From Nocardioides sp. (GTDB lineage: Bacteria; Actinomycetota; Actinomycetes; Propionibacteriales; Nocardioidaceae): a DNA stretch of 58,605 bases. The stretch is from positions 1-58,605 of the forward strand of contig JAFMQY010000002.1 of NCBI GenBank assembly GCA_017354415.1, read 5' to 3'. Of this stretch, positions 32,506 to 40,968 are shown in pieces. The notes beneath the pieces are model-generated. The model searched no databases. It was not told the DNA's origin and saw nothing but the letters and a program-made list of their open reading frames with translations. The position numbers and the translations under genes were made by a program. Numbering within the stretch: position 1 is the first letter of the stretch; each line of letters begins with the position of its first letter.

Positions 32506-33282
32506 GTGACGGCGGTGACCATGGAGCAGCGTCTGGCGGCGGAGGTTCGTCGGCACAGCCCGACGCCGTTGCACCATCAGATCAAGGTGGCGGTGCTTCA
32601 GGGCATCGAGCAGGGGTGGCTGCGGCCGGGGACGCAGTTGCCGCGGGAGCGGCGGTTGGCCGAGGCGCTCGGTGTGAGCCTGGCTCCGGTCCGGCAGGCG
32701 ATGCTCGACCTGACCAAGGAGGGCTACGTCGACAGGACGCGCGGCAAGGGCACCTTCGTCCGTGAGCGCAAGCTGATCGAGAAGATCCAGATCCTGGGTA
32801 GCTTCCACGGCTCGATGCGCCAGCAGGGGCTGGATCCCGTTGTCCGGGTCCTGAGCTCCACGATCGAGCGGGCGTCGGACCAGGTCGCGGAGGCGCTCCA
32901 GTTCTCGGGACGCAGGCGCGTGTGGTCCTTGCGCAGGCTTGCGATCCTCGAGGACATCCCGGTCGCGCTGCTGTCGGCTTGGCTGCCCGCGAGCTACCAG
33001 AAGGGCATGTCGTCGCGGGACTTCGGTGAGGGGTCGTTGTACGAGGCGCTGGCCGAAGTGCATGGAGTCGAGATGACCTCGGCGGACAACCTCGTGGAGG
33101 TCGGCAGAGCGGGCCTGGATGATGCTGACCTTCTCCAGCTCACGCCCGGCAGCCCTCTGCTGGAGGTCTCCGGGGTCACCCGGGACCAGCGGGAGCAGCC
33201 GGTGGAGTACTCCCGGGTGCTCTACCGACCTGAGCACTTCCGCTTCGCCATCGAGAGCCGTCGAGGCGAGAACAACCACTGA
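32506..33282 (+). CDS. GntR family regulator with UTRA ligand domain (HutC/FrlR-like)
   Basis: 258 aa. Winged helix at residues about 10-75 (PLHHQIKVAVLQGIEQGW, LPRERRLAEALGVSLAPVRQAM, DRTRGKGTFV), then a UTRA domain (about 85-250; SLRRLAILEDIPVALLSAWL, LYRPEHFRFAIESRR) that binds small molecules, often phosphosugars. GTG 32506 is chosen because the promoter predicts transcription from about that base; the track's ATG 32494 lies inside the -10. It heads an operon of seven genes; FrlR of the fructoselysine system and NagR belong to the same family. Probable autoregulator. Confidence 0.9.
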   Translation: MTAVTMEQRLAAEVRRHSPTPLHHQIKVAVLQGIEQGWLRPGTQLPRERRLAEALGVSLAPVRQAMLDLTKEGYVDRTRGKGTFVRERKLIEKIQILGSFHGSMRQQGLDPVVRVLSSTIERASDQVAEALQFSGRRRVWSLRRLAILEDIPVALLSAWLPASYQKGMSSRDFGEGSLYEALAEVHGVEMTSADNLVEVGRAGLDDADLLQLTPGSPLLEVSGVTRDQREQPVEYSRVLYRPEHFRFAIESRRGENNH

Positions 33283-33334
33283 CTCGGGGCCCGGACGGGC
33301 ACCAGGGAACCAACCGCAGCACTGGAGGAACGAC

Positions 33335-35005
33335 ATGGCAGAGGTCTCGATCCCCTCAGACTTCTCCGAGGGTGGACAGCTGTTCGTACGGAACGCGACC
33401 GGCCTCGTCCGGGAGGTGTCCAAGTGGGACGCCCTGATCATGAACACGCTGGGCATGAACGTCGCCCTCGGCGCGGTGTTCATGCTGTTGCAGGCGCCCG
33501 GCAACTTCCCCGGCGGCAGCATGCTGCTCTCGATCGTGATCGGAACGCTCGTGATGGCGTTCACCCTGCTGTGGGTCTACGCCGAGTTCTCCGCGGCGAT
33601 GCCGCGCTCCGGAGGCGACTACGTGTTCGTGAGCCGGGCGCTCCACCCGATCGCGGGCTGGCTGCTCGCGTTCAGCCAGGGCATGTGGTTGATCTTCTTC
33701 TGGATCGGCTTCAACGCCTGGTTCTGCCTGACGTTCGCAGCCCCGGTCGCTCTGACCACCATCGGCGCGGTCACCGGTCATCAGGGCTTCATCACCCTGA
33801 GCGACAACCTCGTCGGTGACCACACCTTCCTGGGGATCACCACCGCATGGTGGGTGATCGTCGTTGGTGCCGCACTGACGCTTGGCTTCATGGCCCTGCT
33901 GATCTACGGCGCCCAGTGGTACTGGCGGGTGCAGAAGTGGCTGTTCGCCCTCGCCGGGCTCAGCATCCTGCTGGTGGCGGCCCTGCTGCTGCTCAAGAGC
34001 GGCGACATCGCCGCACGGTGGAACGACCTGGCCGCGACCAACCACGGGCTCGCCTACAACGACGTGATCGCGACAGCCAAGTCGGCCGGGTTCAACCCGA
34101 CCCACAGCTTCAGCCTGAGTGCGACGATCCTGATGCTGCCCTGGGTCTTCTTCGTGGTCGGTTACGCCCAGGGCTCTGCCCAGATCGGCGGCGAGGTGAA
34201 ACGTGCGAGCCGCACCCAGTACTTCGCCATGGTGGGCGGCGTCCTGATCAACGGGGCCGTCTTGGCGGGCATCGTGCTGATCTACCAGCACGCGGTCGGA
34301 CACCAGTGGGCGAACAGCCTCAGCTATGTGAGCAACACCGCCCCCGACAAGCTCGGCACTCCCGGCGGGGTCCCGGCCAGCATCAACTACCTGGCCAGCA
34401 TTCTCACCGGCAGTGTCCCCCTGCTGCTGCTGATCGGTATCGGGTTCATCCTGTGGGCTCTGATGGGGACACCCCTGTCGGCCCTGCAGGCCACCCGCTA
34501 CGTGCTCGCCTGGTCCCTGGACCGGACTGTGCCTCGCCAGCTCGGCGAGGTCAGCGACCGCCACCACACCCCGGTCAAGGCGATCCTGCTCTGCGCGGTC
34601 ACCGGCACCGCCGCCCTGGTCGCCCTGGTCCAGATCCCACAGGCAAGCCTGCTCGGTGCGCTGATGGCCCAGATCGCCGCCTTCATCCTGGTCAGCATCG
34701 CCGGAATGGTCTTCCCCTACCGGCTCCCCCAGATCTGGGAGGGCGGCGGCGGACGACGCATCCTCGGCATCCCCGCGATCACCCTGGCCGGCCTCGGCGG
34801 CGTCATCGCCCTGGGCGGGCTGATGGTCATGTTCATCTTCAACAACACCGTGAACGCCACCTTCGCTGCCACCCGCGGCCTCTCGCTGAAGTTCATGATC
34901 GGCGTGATCGTCGTCGGCGCGATCTGGTACGCCGCCAGCTGGGCCCTGAACAGGCGGCGGGGCGTCGACCTGTCCCTGTCCTACCGAGAGATCCCGCCCG
35001 AGTGA
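33335..35005 (+). CDS. APC-superfamily amino acid/amine permease
   Basis: 556 aa with about 12 transmembrane helices. ATG 33335 has GGAGGA 5 nt upstream. The APC signature region is present at the start (FVRNATGLVREVSKWDALIM, AMPRSGGDYVFVSRALHPIAGW), with a conserved EVKRASRTQYFAM after TM6 and TPLSALQATRYVLAWSLDR further on. Sizeable external loops (NHGLAYNDVIATAKSAGF) are longer than in LeuT-type homologues. Secondary transporter for an amino acid or aminated compound; FrlA of Escherichia coli, which imports fructoselysine, is an APC member in the same operon position. Confidence 0.9.
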   Translation: MAEVSIPSDFSEGGQLFVRNATGLVREVSKWDALIMNTLGMNVALGAVFMLLQAPGNFPGGSMLLSIVIGTLVMAFTLLWVYAEFSAAMPRSGGDYVFVSRALHPIAGWLLAFSQGMWLIFFWIGFNAWFCLTFAAPVALTTIGAVTGHQGFITLSDNLVGDHTFLGITTAWWVIVVGAALTLGFMALLIYGAQWYWRVQKWLFALAGLSILLVAALLLLKSGDIAARWNDLAATNHGLAYNDVIATAKSAGFNPTHSFSLSATILMLPWVFFVVGYAQGSAQIGGEVKRASRTQYFAMVGGVLINGAVLAGIVLIYQHAVGHQWANSLSYVSNTAPDKLGTPGGVPASINYLASILTGSVPLLLLIGIGFILWALMGTPLSALQATRYVLAWSLDRTVPRQLGEVSDRHHTPVKAILLCAVTGTAALVALVQIPQASLLGALMAQIAAFILVSIAGMVFPYRLPQIWEGGGGRRILGIPAITLAGLGGVIALGGLMVMFIFNNTVNATFAATRGLSLKFMIGVIVVGAIWYAASWALNRRRGVDLSLSYREIPPE

Positions 35006-35075
35006 GCACCGGCCAAGATCCAGGTTCGACCCGCCAGACAGCGATCCAGCAGACAGCTACCCGGAAGCGCACGGA

Positions 35076-37178
35076 GTGAAGAACACACCTGACCCCTCGG
35101 GCCACAGCGGCCGTGTCGTCGTCGTCGGGAACCTGACCATCGACGACGTCGTCCTCGCCGACGGCACCACCCTGATGGCCACCCTCGGCGGAAACAGCGT
35201 CCACACCGCGGCCGCAGCGGCCGCCTGCGGCGCCCCGGTCGCACTGGTTGCCCGCCGAGGCGAGGACTTCCCCGCCGACGCCTTCACGCGGCTGCAGACC
35301 GCGGGAGTCGACACCACCGGCGTCGTGGACATCCCCGGACCGACAGTGCGGAACTGGGTGATCTACGAGCCGGACGGACGCCGGCACTGGGTGTACCGCA
35401 CACCCGCAATCCGCTCCGCCGAGGTGGCGCCGCTCCCGGCCGACGTCGCGGCGACCGCACGAGACGCCCGTGTCGTCCATGTCGCCGCGATGCCGCTGGC
35501 TAACGCCGAGGCCGTGGTGGATCAGGTACGCCGAACCACGCCCGACGCGCTGGTCACACTCGACACCCACGAGGGGTGGGCCGACGAACCCCCGACCCGC
35601 GTCCTCGCCCTGGCCGCCTCGGTGGATCTGTTCGAGCCCAGTCTCGAGGAGCTCCAGGCCCTCACCGGCGATGCCACCGCAACCGGCGGCCTTCGCGCTC
35701 TGGCCAATGCCGGAGTCCGACACGCGGTGGTCAAGGCTGGAGCGGACGGCGCCTACGCCCTCGCCGCCGAAGCAATCGTGCACATTCCGGCGCTCCAGAC
35801 CCCGGTGGTGGACACCACCGGGGCAGGGGACTCCTTTTGCGGGGGCGTCGCCGCCGGCCTCGCCCGGGGCCTGGAAACGCTGCCTGCCGTGGGACTGGGG
35901 GTGGCCGCCGCCGGCACGGCGATCACATCCTCGGGGAGCCTCCGTCTGCTGGACCACGACACCGAATTGCTGCTGGAGATGGGCCGCGACCGCACCGCCC
36001 GCGCCAGCGCGGTCCCCCCAGCCCCGCCCCGCGTGGCCGACCCCACTACCGGCAGGGAAGGCCCGCGGGACGAAGCGGCCTACGACATCGAGGTGATGCG
36101 CCGGGAGATCGAGATGATCCCCGACGTCGTGTCGGACGTGCTCGACGACACCGACGGCCACATTCGCCGGCTGGGCCGCGCCCTGGTCGACCGCGAGGTC
36201 GAGCACCTGTGGCTGACCGGCTGCGGGGACAGCGCCTTCGCCGGACACGCGGCCGCCTTGGCGTTCCAACGCCACACCGGGATCACCGCTCACCCGGTCC
36301 ACGCGCTCGACTTGGCCCGATACCTGCCCCGCGCCCTGCCCAAGGCCAGCGCCGTCGTGTGCGTGTCCTTCTCCGGCAAGGTGGGCCGCACCACCGAAGC
36401 AGCCATCCAGGCCCGTCGCTTCGGACACCCGGTCTTCGCCCTGACCAACACCGCCGACAGCCAGCTCGGCCGCGCCGTCGACGAGGTCGTGCCGCTCGAG
36501 GTCACCACACTCGGATTCTCCCCGGGCACCTCGACCTACGTCGCGATGCTCGGCAGCCTCCTCCGGCTCGCCGCCGAGGTAGCCGCCCACCGCGGACAAG
36601 ACGGCACCCTCGGGCGGGCACTGGTCCGGCTCCCCGCCTCCGTCGCTGACACCCTCGAGTTGACCCGACCAGTCGCCGCAGACTCTGCCCGGCTGATGCT
36701 GGCCGCACCGTGGACGACCTTCCTCGGAGCCGGCCCCAACGAGGCGACCGCCAAGTTCGGTGCCGCCAAGCTCTTCGAGGGCCCACAACGGCTCGCCGTG
36801 TCCACCAACCTCGAGGAATGGGCGCACGAGGAGTACTTCGTCACCTCACCCGGTGACCCAGTCGTTCTCGTCAACCCGACCGGAGCCGGCCACAACCGGG
36901 GTGTCGAGATCCTGTCCGAGCTCCGCTTCATCGGCGCCACCCCCGTCGTCGTCTCCGATGCCGAACCCGACCGTCGCCTCCCCGGTGAGCTCTGGCTGCC
37001 GCTGGCGCCCGACGTGACCGAGGAGCTCTCACCGGTCACCGCAGCCCTGCCCCTGTCCCTGGTCGGGTTCCACCTGGCCCAGCTCGTCGGCAAGCAGTCC
37101 TACAACTTCCCCAGCGAAGCCGCGCGCACCGAGCATTACCAGACCATCCACCGCGCCACGATCGGAGAACCCGCATGA
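35076..37178 (+). CDS. Fusion of PfkB sugar kinase and double-SIS deglycase/isomerase domain
   Basis: 700 aa from GTG 35076. Residues about 12-300 are a PfkB/ribokinase domain: LGGNSVHTAAAAAACGAPVA (substrate loop) and VVDTTGAGDSFCGGVAAGLA (catalytic Asp and anion hole). A short Pro/Ala linker (about 310-335) leads to a double SIS domain (about 340-690): LTGCGDSAFAGHAAALAF, VSFSGKVGRTTEA, GFSPGTSTYVAML, FLGAGPNEATAKFGAAKLFE and LEEWAHEEYF, where GlmS and FrlB carry catalytic Glu/His. Kinase then SIS is the order of reactions in fructosamine breakdown: FrlD phosphorylates, FrlB cleaves to glucose 6-phosphate and amine. As separate proteins both are known; the fusion is unusual. An amino-sugar kinase/isomerase is the main alternative. 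Confidence 0.88.
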   Translation: MKNTPDPSGHSGRVVVVGNLTIDDVVLADGTTLMATLGGNSVHTAAAAAACGAPVALVARRGEDFPADAFTRLQTAGVDTTGVVDIPGPTVRNWVIYEPDGRRHWVYRTPAIRSAEVAPLPADVAATARDARVVHVAAMPLANAEAVVDQVRRTTPDALVTLDTHEGWADEPPTRVLALAASVDLFEPSLEELQALTGDATATGGLRALANAGVRHAVVKAGADGAYALAAEAIVHIPALQTPVVDTTGAGDSFCGGVAAGLARGLETLPAVGLGVAAAGTAITSSGSLRLLDHDTELLLEMGRDRTARASAVPPAPPRVADPTTGREGPRDEAAYDIEVMRREIEMIPDVVSDVLDDTDGHIRRLGRALVDREVEHLWLTGCGDSAFAGHAAALAFQRHTGITAHPVHALDLARYLPRALPKASAVVCVSFSGKVGRTTEAAIQARRFGHPVFALTNTADSQLGRAVDEVVPLEVTTLGFSPGTSTYVAMLGSLLRLAAEVAAHRGQDGTLGRALVRLPASVADTLELTRPVAADSARLMLAAPWTTFLGAGPNEATAKFGAAKLFEGPQRLAVSTNLEEWAHEEYFVTSPGDPVVLVNPTGAGHNRGVEILSELRFIGATPVVVSDAEPDRRLPGELWLPLAPDVTEELSPVTAALPLSLVGFHLAQLVGKQSYNFPSEAARTEHYQTIHRATIGEPA

Positions 37179-37942
37179 CCGCGCCCCTCAACGACGTCGT
37201 GGCCGAAGGCCGGCGTCTCGTCGAGTCGGCGGCGCCCGACCTGCGGATCCGGCTGCTCGGCGGCGTCGGAGTCGCCCTGCACGACCACCGCCCGGTGCCG
37301 GCTGCCCTCGAACGCGGCTACGGCGACCTCGACGTGGTCGTCCCGCCCAAGTCGGCCAGGCAGACCACCGCCGCCATGACCGCCGCTGGATACGAGCCGA
37401 ACGAACGGTTCAACGCCCTCCACGGCGCCCAGCGGATGCTGTTCTACGACACCGATCACAAGCGGCAGGTCGACGTGTTCGTCGGCGTCTTCGCGATGTG
37501 TCACCGCCTCGACCTATCCGCACGCCTCGACCAGCACCCCTACAGCCTCGACGCCGCCGACCTGCTGCTCACCAAGCTGCAGATCCACCAGATCAACCGC
37601 AAGGACCTCGTCGACGCCGTCCGCCTGATCCTGACCCACGACAACGTCGACATCACCGGCGGCGGCGAAGGCACCACCCACGCCATGTCCTTGGACCGCC
37701 TCCGCTCGGTCACCTCGACCGACTGGGGATGGTTCACCACCGTCACCGACAACCTGCAGCTCGTCCGCGCCGCCGCATCCGAGCTCCTCGAACCCGAGGA
37801 CGCCGGGCTCGTGGAGTCGCGCGTCGACCAGATCGACACCGGCCTCCGGGCCGCACCCAAATCGATGCGGTGGAAAGCGCGCAGCGTCATCGGCCGAAAG
37901 ACACCCTGGTACGAGCTCCCCGAAGAAGTAGGAGGTGCCTGA
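37175..37942 (+). CDS. Nucleotidyltransferase-fold protein
   Basis: 255 aa; ATG overlaps the previous stop (ATGA). RLLGGVGVALH followed by YGDLDVVVPPKSARQTTAAM has the GG and Asp-x-Asp motif of the Pol-beta nucleotidyltransferase superfamily, and RQVDVFVGVF supplies the third carboxylate, so the active site looks intact. DAADLLLTKLQIHQINRKDLVD is the helix seen in AbiEii-like and aminoglycoside-type members. No antitoxin is adjacent, and the gene is embedded in a metabolic operon, so it probably adds a nucleotide to a small molecule rather than acting as a toxin. Substrate unknown. Confidence 0.75.
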   Translation: MTAPLNDVVAEGRRLVESAAPDLRIRLLGGVGVALHDHRPVPAALERGYGDLDVVVPPKSARQTTAAMTAAGYEPNERFNALHGAQRMLFYDTDHKRQVDVFVGVFAMCHRLDLSARLDQHPYSLDAADLLLTKLQIHQINRKDLVDAVRLILTHDNVDITGGGEGTTHAMSLDRLRSVTSTDWGWFTTVTDNLQLVRAAASELLEPEDAGLVESRVDQIDTGLRAAPKSMRWKARSVIGRKTPWYELPEEVGGA

Positions 37943-38895
37943 TGAAAGACACGAAGATCTTCTTCGCCACCGACATCCACGGCTCTGACGTGTGCCTGCG
38001 GAAGTTCCTCAACGCCGGCAAGTTCTACGGTGTCGACGCCGTCGTCATGGGGGGCGACATCACCGGCAAGATGATCGTGCCCATCGTGGAGGAGACGCCC
38101 GACGAGTACGTGGCCCATCTGTTCGGCCGACGCCGTGTCGTGGACTCAACCGGGCTGCCCGGACTGCAGAAGTTCATCGCCGACGCCGGTTTCTACCCCC
38201 ACCACATGAGCCCCGACGAGATGACGGCCCTCCGAGCCGACCCCGCGGCGGTCGACGAGCTGTTCCAGAAGATGATGACCGAGACCATGAGCCGATGGGT
38301 CGACATGGCCGAGGACCGCCTCGGCGGCACCGGCGTCGAGGTGATCTTCGCCCCCGGCAACGACGACCCGCTGTTCGTCGACGACCTGCTCAGCGGCAGC
38401 GACGTCGTGGTGAATCCCGACAGCCGGGTCATCGAGCTCCCCAGGGGCTACCCGATGATCTCGGTCGGCTACTCCAACCGCACCCCCTGGGACTCCCCAC
38501 GGGAGCTCGACGAGGACGACCTGCGGAAGGTCATCGACGAGGAGGTCGCCAAGCTCGACGACCCCCGGCGTGCCGTGTTCAACCTGCACGTCCCACCCAA
38601 GAACACCCCGATCGACCAGGCGATGGAGCTCGACGCCGAGTTCCGACCCGTCGTGAAGGGCGGCTCACCGGTCATTACCGGGGTCGGCAGCTCCGCGGTC
38701 CGTGACGCCATTGCCACCTACCAGCCGATGATGAGCCTGCACGGCCACATCCACGAGTCCCGCGGCGAGGCCAGGATCGGCAAGACCGTCGCCCTCAACC
38801 CCGGCAGCGAGTACAGCGAGGGCCTGCTCCGCGGCGTCATCATCACTCTGTCGCAGAAGAAGGGCCTCCGTGGCTACCAGCTCGTCTCCGGCTAA
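37942..38895 (+). CDS. Metallophosphoesterase of the frl-like operon
   Basis: 317 aa. The start codon shares a base with the previous stop (TGATG), and GGAGG lies 6 nt upstream. MKDTKIFFATDIHGSDVCL, VVMGGDITGK, FAPGNDDPLF, FNLHVPPK and MSLHGHIHESRG are the five metal-binding blocks of calcineurin-like phosphoesterases, with NPGSEYSEG near the end. A long insertion (about 60-125) distinguishes it from YfcE. Coupling to a nucleotidyltransferase suggests that one installs and the other removes a phosphate or nucleotide group on the pathway intermediate; this is inference. Confidence 0.85.
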   Translation: MKDTKIFFATDIHGSDVCLRKFLNAGKFYGVDAVVMGGDITGKMIVPIVEETPDEYVAHLFGRRRVVDSTGLPGLQKFIADAGFYPHHMSPDEMTALRADPAAVDELFQKMMTETMSRWVDMAEDRLGGTGVEVIFAPGNDDPLFVDDLLSGSDVVVNPDSRVIELPRGYPMISVGYSNRTPWDSPRELDEDDLRKVIDEEVAKLDDPRRAVFNLHVPPKNTPIDQAMELDAEFRPVVKGGSPVITGVGSSAVRDAIATYQPMMSLHGHIHESRGEARIGKTVALNPGSEYSEGLLRGVIITLSQKKGLRGYQLVSG

Positions 38896-39463
38896 AACAC
38901 GCGCCGGCGACACCATCGAGGTCGGCGTCATCGGCTCGGCCAGGATCGACCCCGGCGACCCGCGCTATGCCGACGCCGAACGCCTTGGCCGAGCCCTCGC
39001 AGCCGAGGGCTGGACCGTCGTGACCGGCGGCTACGGCGGCATGATGGGCGCCACCTGTGCCGGCGCGGCCGCCCCCCGCGGCCCCACCGTCGGACTGCCC
39101 ATGTCGGACTGGAAACACCTCACACCACACGAGAGCAACGCCGAGCTCCGCTGGGCCGTCGATTACGCCGAGCGAATCCGCCTTCTGCTGGCAAGCGACG
39201 TCGTCGTCGCCCTGCCCGGTGGCATCGGCACCCTCAGCGAAGCAGCAATGGTCTGGGCTGCTGCGCAAACCGAACCCGACGCCGCGCAGCTCATCCTGGT
39301 CGGCGAACAATGGCGAGAGCTCCGCGACGCCATCGGCACCGGACTCGTCGTCGACTCCGACGACCTCGCCCTGGCCCGGTGCGTGAGCACCGTCGACGAC
39401 GTGGTGGGCGCCATCCACCAAGCACTCCACCGACCCGGCAACGCGCGCGGCGCCCGCGGCTGA
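38870..39463 (+). CDS. LOG-family (TIGR00725-like) Rossmann protein
   Basis: 197 aa from GTG 38870, overlapping the previous gene by 26 bp. VGVIGSARIDPGD, TVVTGGYGGMMGATCAGAA and VVALPGGIGTLSEAAMVWAA are the nucleotide-binding motifs of the LOG/YvdD superfamily; PGGxGTxxE is the catalytic signature of LOG enzymes that split nucleoside monophosphates into base and ribose 5-phosphate. The spacing resembles the TIGR00725 subgroup, whose activity is not established. In this operon it may hydrolyse or bind a nucleotide-linked intermediate. Confidence 0.8.
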   Translation: MATSSSPAKTRAGDTIEVGVIGSARIDPGDPRYADAERLGRALAAEGWTVVTGGYGGMMGATCAGAAAPRGPTVGLPMSDWKHLTPHESNAELRWAVDYAERIRLLLASDVVVALPGGIGTLSEAAMVWAAAQTEPDAAQLILVGEQWRELRDAIGTGLVVDSDDLALARCVSTVDDVVGAIHQALHRPGNARGARG

Positions 39464-39510
39464 GCGCACCTCCACGGTTCGCCGGCCCGCTGGACACCCA
39501 GGGAGAACCC

Positions 39511-40395
39511 ATGACACCCCACGGCGAGTGGATCGACTTCACACCCCTGAACGCCCACGCCCCGGCTCAACCGCTCGGCGTCCAGTGGATCCACGGCTCG
39601 CCCTCGGCCAAGCACAACACCGACCCCGACATCCAGGTCCACTGGCACGACGAGCACACCGTGATCCTGCGGCAGAACAAGGCGATCGACTACGAGGCGC
39701 CGTTCATGTTCCTGCTGTTCGGGAACCACCGCGCCGTCCTGATTGACACCGGAGCCACCGAGTCTGCCGAGTTCTTCCCGATCCGAGCGACGATCGACCT
39801 CCTCATCGCGGAATGGCTGAACGGCCACCCACGAGCCGACTACCAGCTCGTGGTCCTGCACAGCCACTCCCATCACGATCACCTCGCCGGCGACGCGCAG
39901 TTCGTCGACCGCCCTGGAACAACCGTGGTGCCCGCGAGTCCCGCGGCGGTGTACGGCTACCTGGGGCTCACGGCTGAGCTGGACCGCCCGGCCCGCCTCG
40001 ACCTCGGCGGGCGGATGCTGGACTGCATCGCGAGCCCCGGTCACGACGCTGCCGCCGTCACCTTCTACGACGCGTTCACGGGGTTCCTTCTGACCGGAGA
40101 CACCGTCTACCCCGGTCGCCTCTACGTCAGGGACTGGCCCGCCTTCGCCGCGACCATCGACCGGCTGGTCACCTTCGCCAAGGAGCACCCGGTCAGCCAC
40201 GTGCTGGGCTGCCACATCGAAATGACCACGACCCCCGGCGCGGACTACCCGATCCGAACCACCTACCAGCCAGACGAGCCCCCGTTGGAGATGTCTGTTG
40301 ACCAGCTGCACGACGTCCACCGCGCAGTGAACGAGATCGAGGACCGGCCCGGCCGGTACGAGTACCCGAACTTCGTCATCCAGCACCTGGGCTGA
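39511..40395 (+). CDS. MBL-fold metallohydrolase
   Basis: 294 aa; ATG 39511 with GGGAGA upstream. The metallo-beta-lactamase motif is HSHSHHDHLAGD (about 120), with SPGHDAAAV as the third His block, LTGDTVYPG supplying the bridging Asp, and GCHIEM as the last His. It is the seventh and last gene of the operon, 47 bp after the LOG-like gene. Relatives include glyoxalase II-like and lactonase-like enzymes, so hydrolysis of a thioester or ester product is plausible. A 140-bp gap without features separates it from the convergent ASCH gene. Confidence 0.85.
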   Translation: MTPHGEWIDFTPLNAHAPAQPLGVQWIHGSPSAKHNTDPDIQVHWHDEHTVILRQNKAIDYEAPFMFLLFGNHRAVLIDTGATESAEFFPIRATIDLLIAEWLNGHPRADYQLVVLHSHSHHDHLAGDAQFVDRPGTTVVPASPAAVYGYLGLTAELDRPARLDLGGRMLDCIASPGHDAAAVTFYDAFTGFLLTGDTVYPGRLYVRDWPAFAATIDRLVTFAKEHPVSHVLGCHIEMTTTPGADYPIRTTYQPDEPPLEMSVDQLHDVHRAVNEIEDRPGRYEYPNFVIQHLG

Positions 40396-40536
40396 ACTCG
40401 CAACCAGACCTGGGTCTACCGGAGCTCGCGCCGCAACCCATTAGCCGGAACCCATGAGATGGCGCTGTTCGCTACGTTGCGGTCAGGTAGCGGTCCATTC
40501 CCCGCCGGAAAGACGCACACCCTGTCACGGCGACGG

Positions 40537-40968
40537 TTAGGCGGGAAGTAGCTCACCGCGATCAGCGTCGTGACTGCGTAGCTTGAGTTCGATCTGGTGG
40601 ACGGCCTCGGCGGAGATGTAGCTGACGCTCTGCGGCACGGCTGGACGAGGTCGCAACTCCGACAACGGGATCGGCTCTTCGAAGCTGACAACTGATCCAA
40701 GGACCAAGGCCACCCCAGTCGAGCGCGATGCGTAGTAGTCCATGAACTCGGGTCTCGTGATTGACCCGACCTCAGCGAAGCGTCGCCACAATCCACGGGG
40801 CGAGAGGCGCACCGTGTCGACGATCCTGAACAACCCAACGATCCGTTGGGTGGGTGCGGTTTCGTAGATCAGGACCGTTTCTACGTCCGGCGCGAGTGCT
40901 CGCTTGCGGAACTCGACTGTCTTGGCGCCAGAAAGGATTGCCTGGGCATACCCGGGTTGGATCGCCAT
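40537..40968 (-). CDS. ASCH-domain protein
   Basis: 143 aa starting MAIQPGYAQAILSGAKTVEF, the typical ASCH/PUA-like opening (SIxPxYAxxIxxGxKxxEFRK), followed by VLIYETAPTQRIVGLFRI and a helical middle. ASCH proteins bind RNA or modified nucleotides; some cleave RNA. The start shares a base with the stop of the upstream PIN-GNAT gene (TGATG), so they are co-translated, and both contain PUA-superfamily folds. Base composition is less GC-rich than nearby genes. Confidence 0.85.
   Translation of the reverse strand: MAIQPGYAQAILSGAKTVEFRKRALAPDVETVLIYETAPTQRIVGLFRIVDTVRLSPRGLWRRFAEVGSITRPEFMDYYASRSTGVALVLGSVVSFEEPIPLSELRPRPAVPQSVSYISAEAVHQIELKLRSHDADRGELLPA

Noticed and set aside
34893-36827. Minus-strand 644-aa ORF
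   Set aside because: Shadow of the kinase-SIS fusion; Gly/Val/Asp-rich with no recognisable fold.
37175-37942. AbiE-type toxin
   Set aside because: The fold is related, but there is no antitoxin gene and it is embedded in a metabolic operon.
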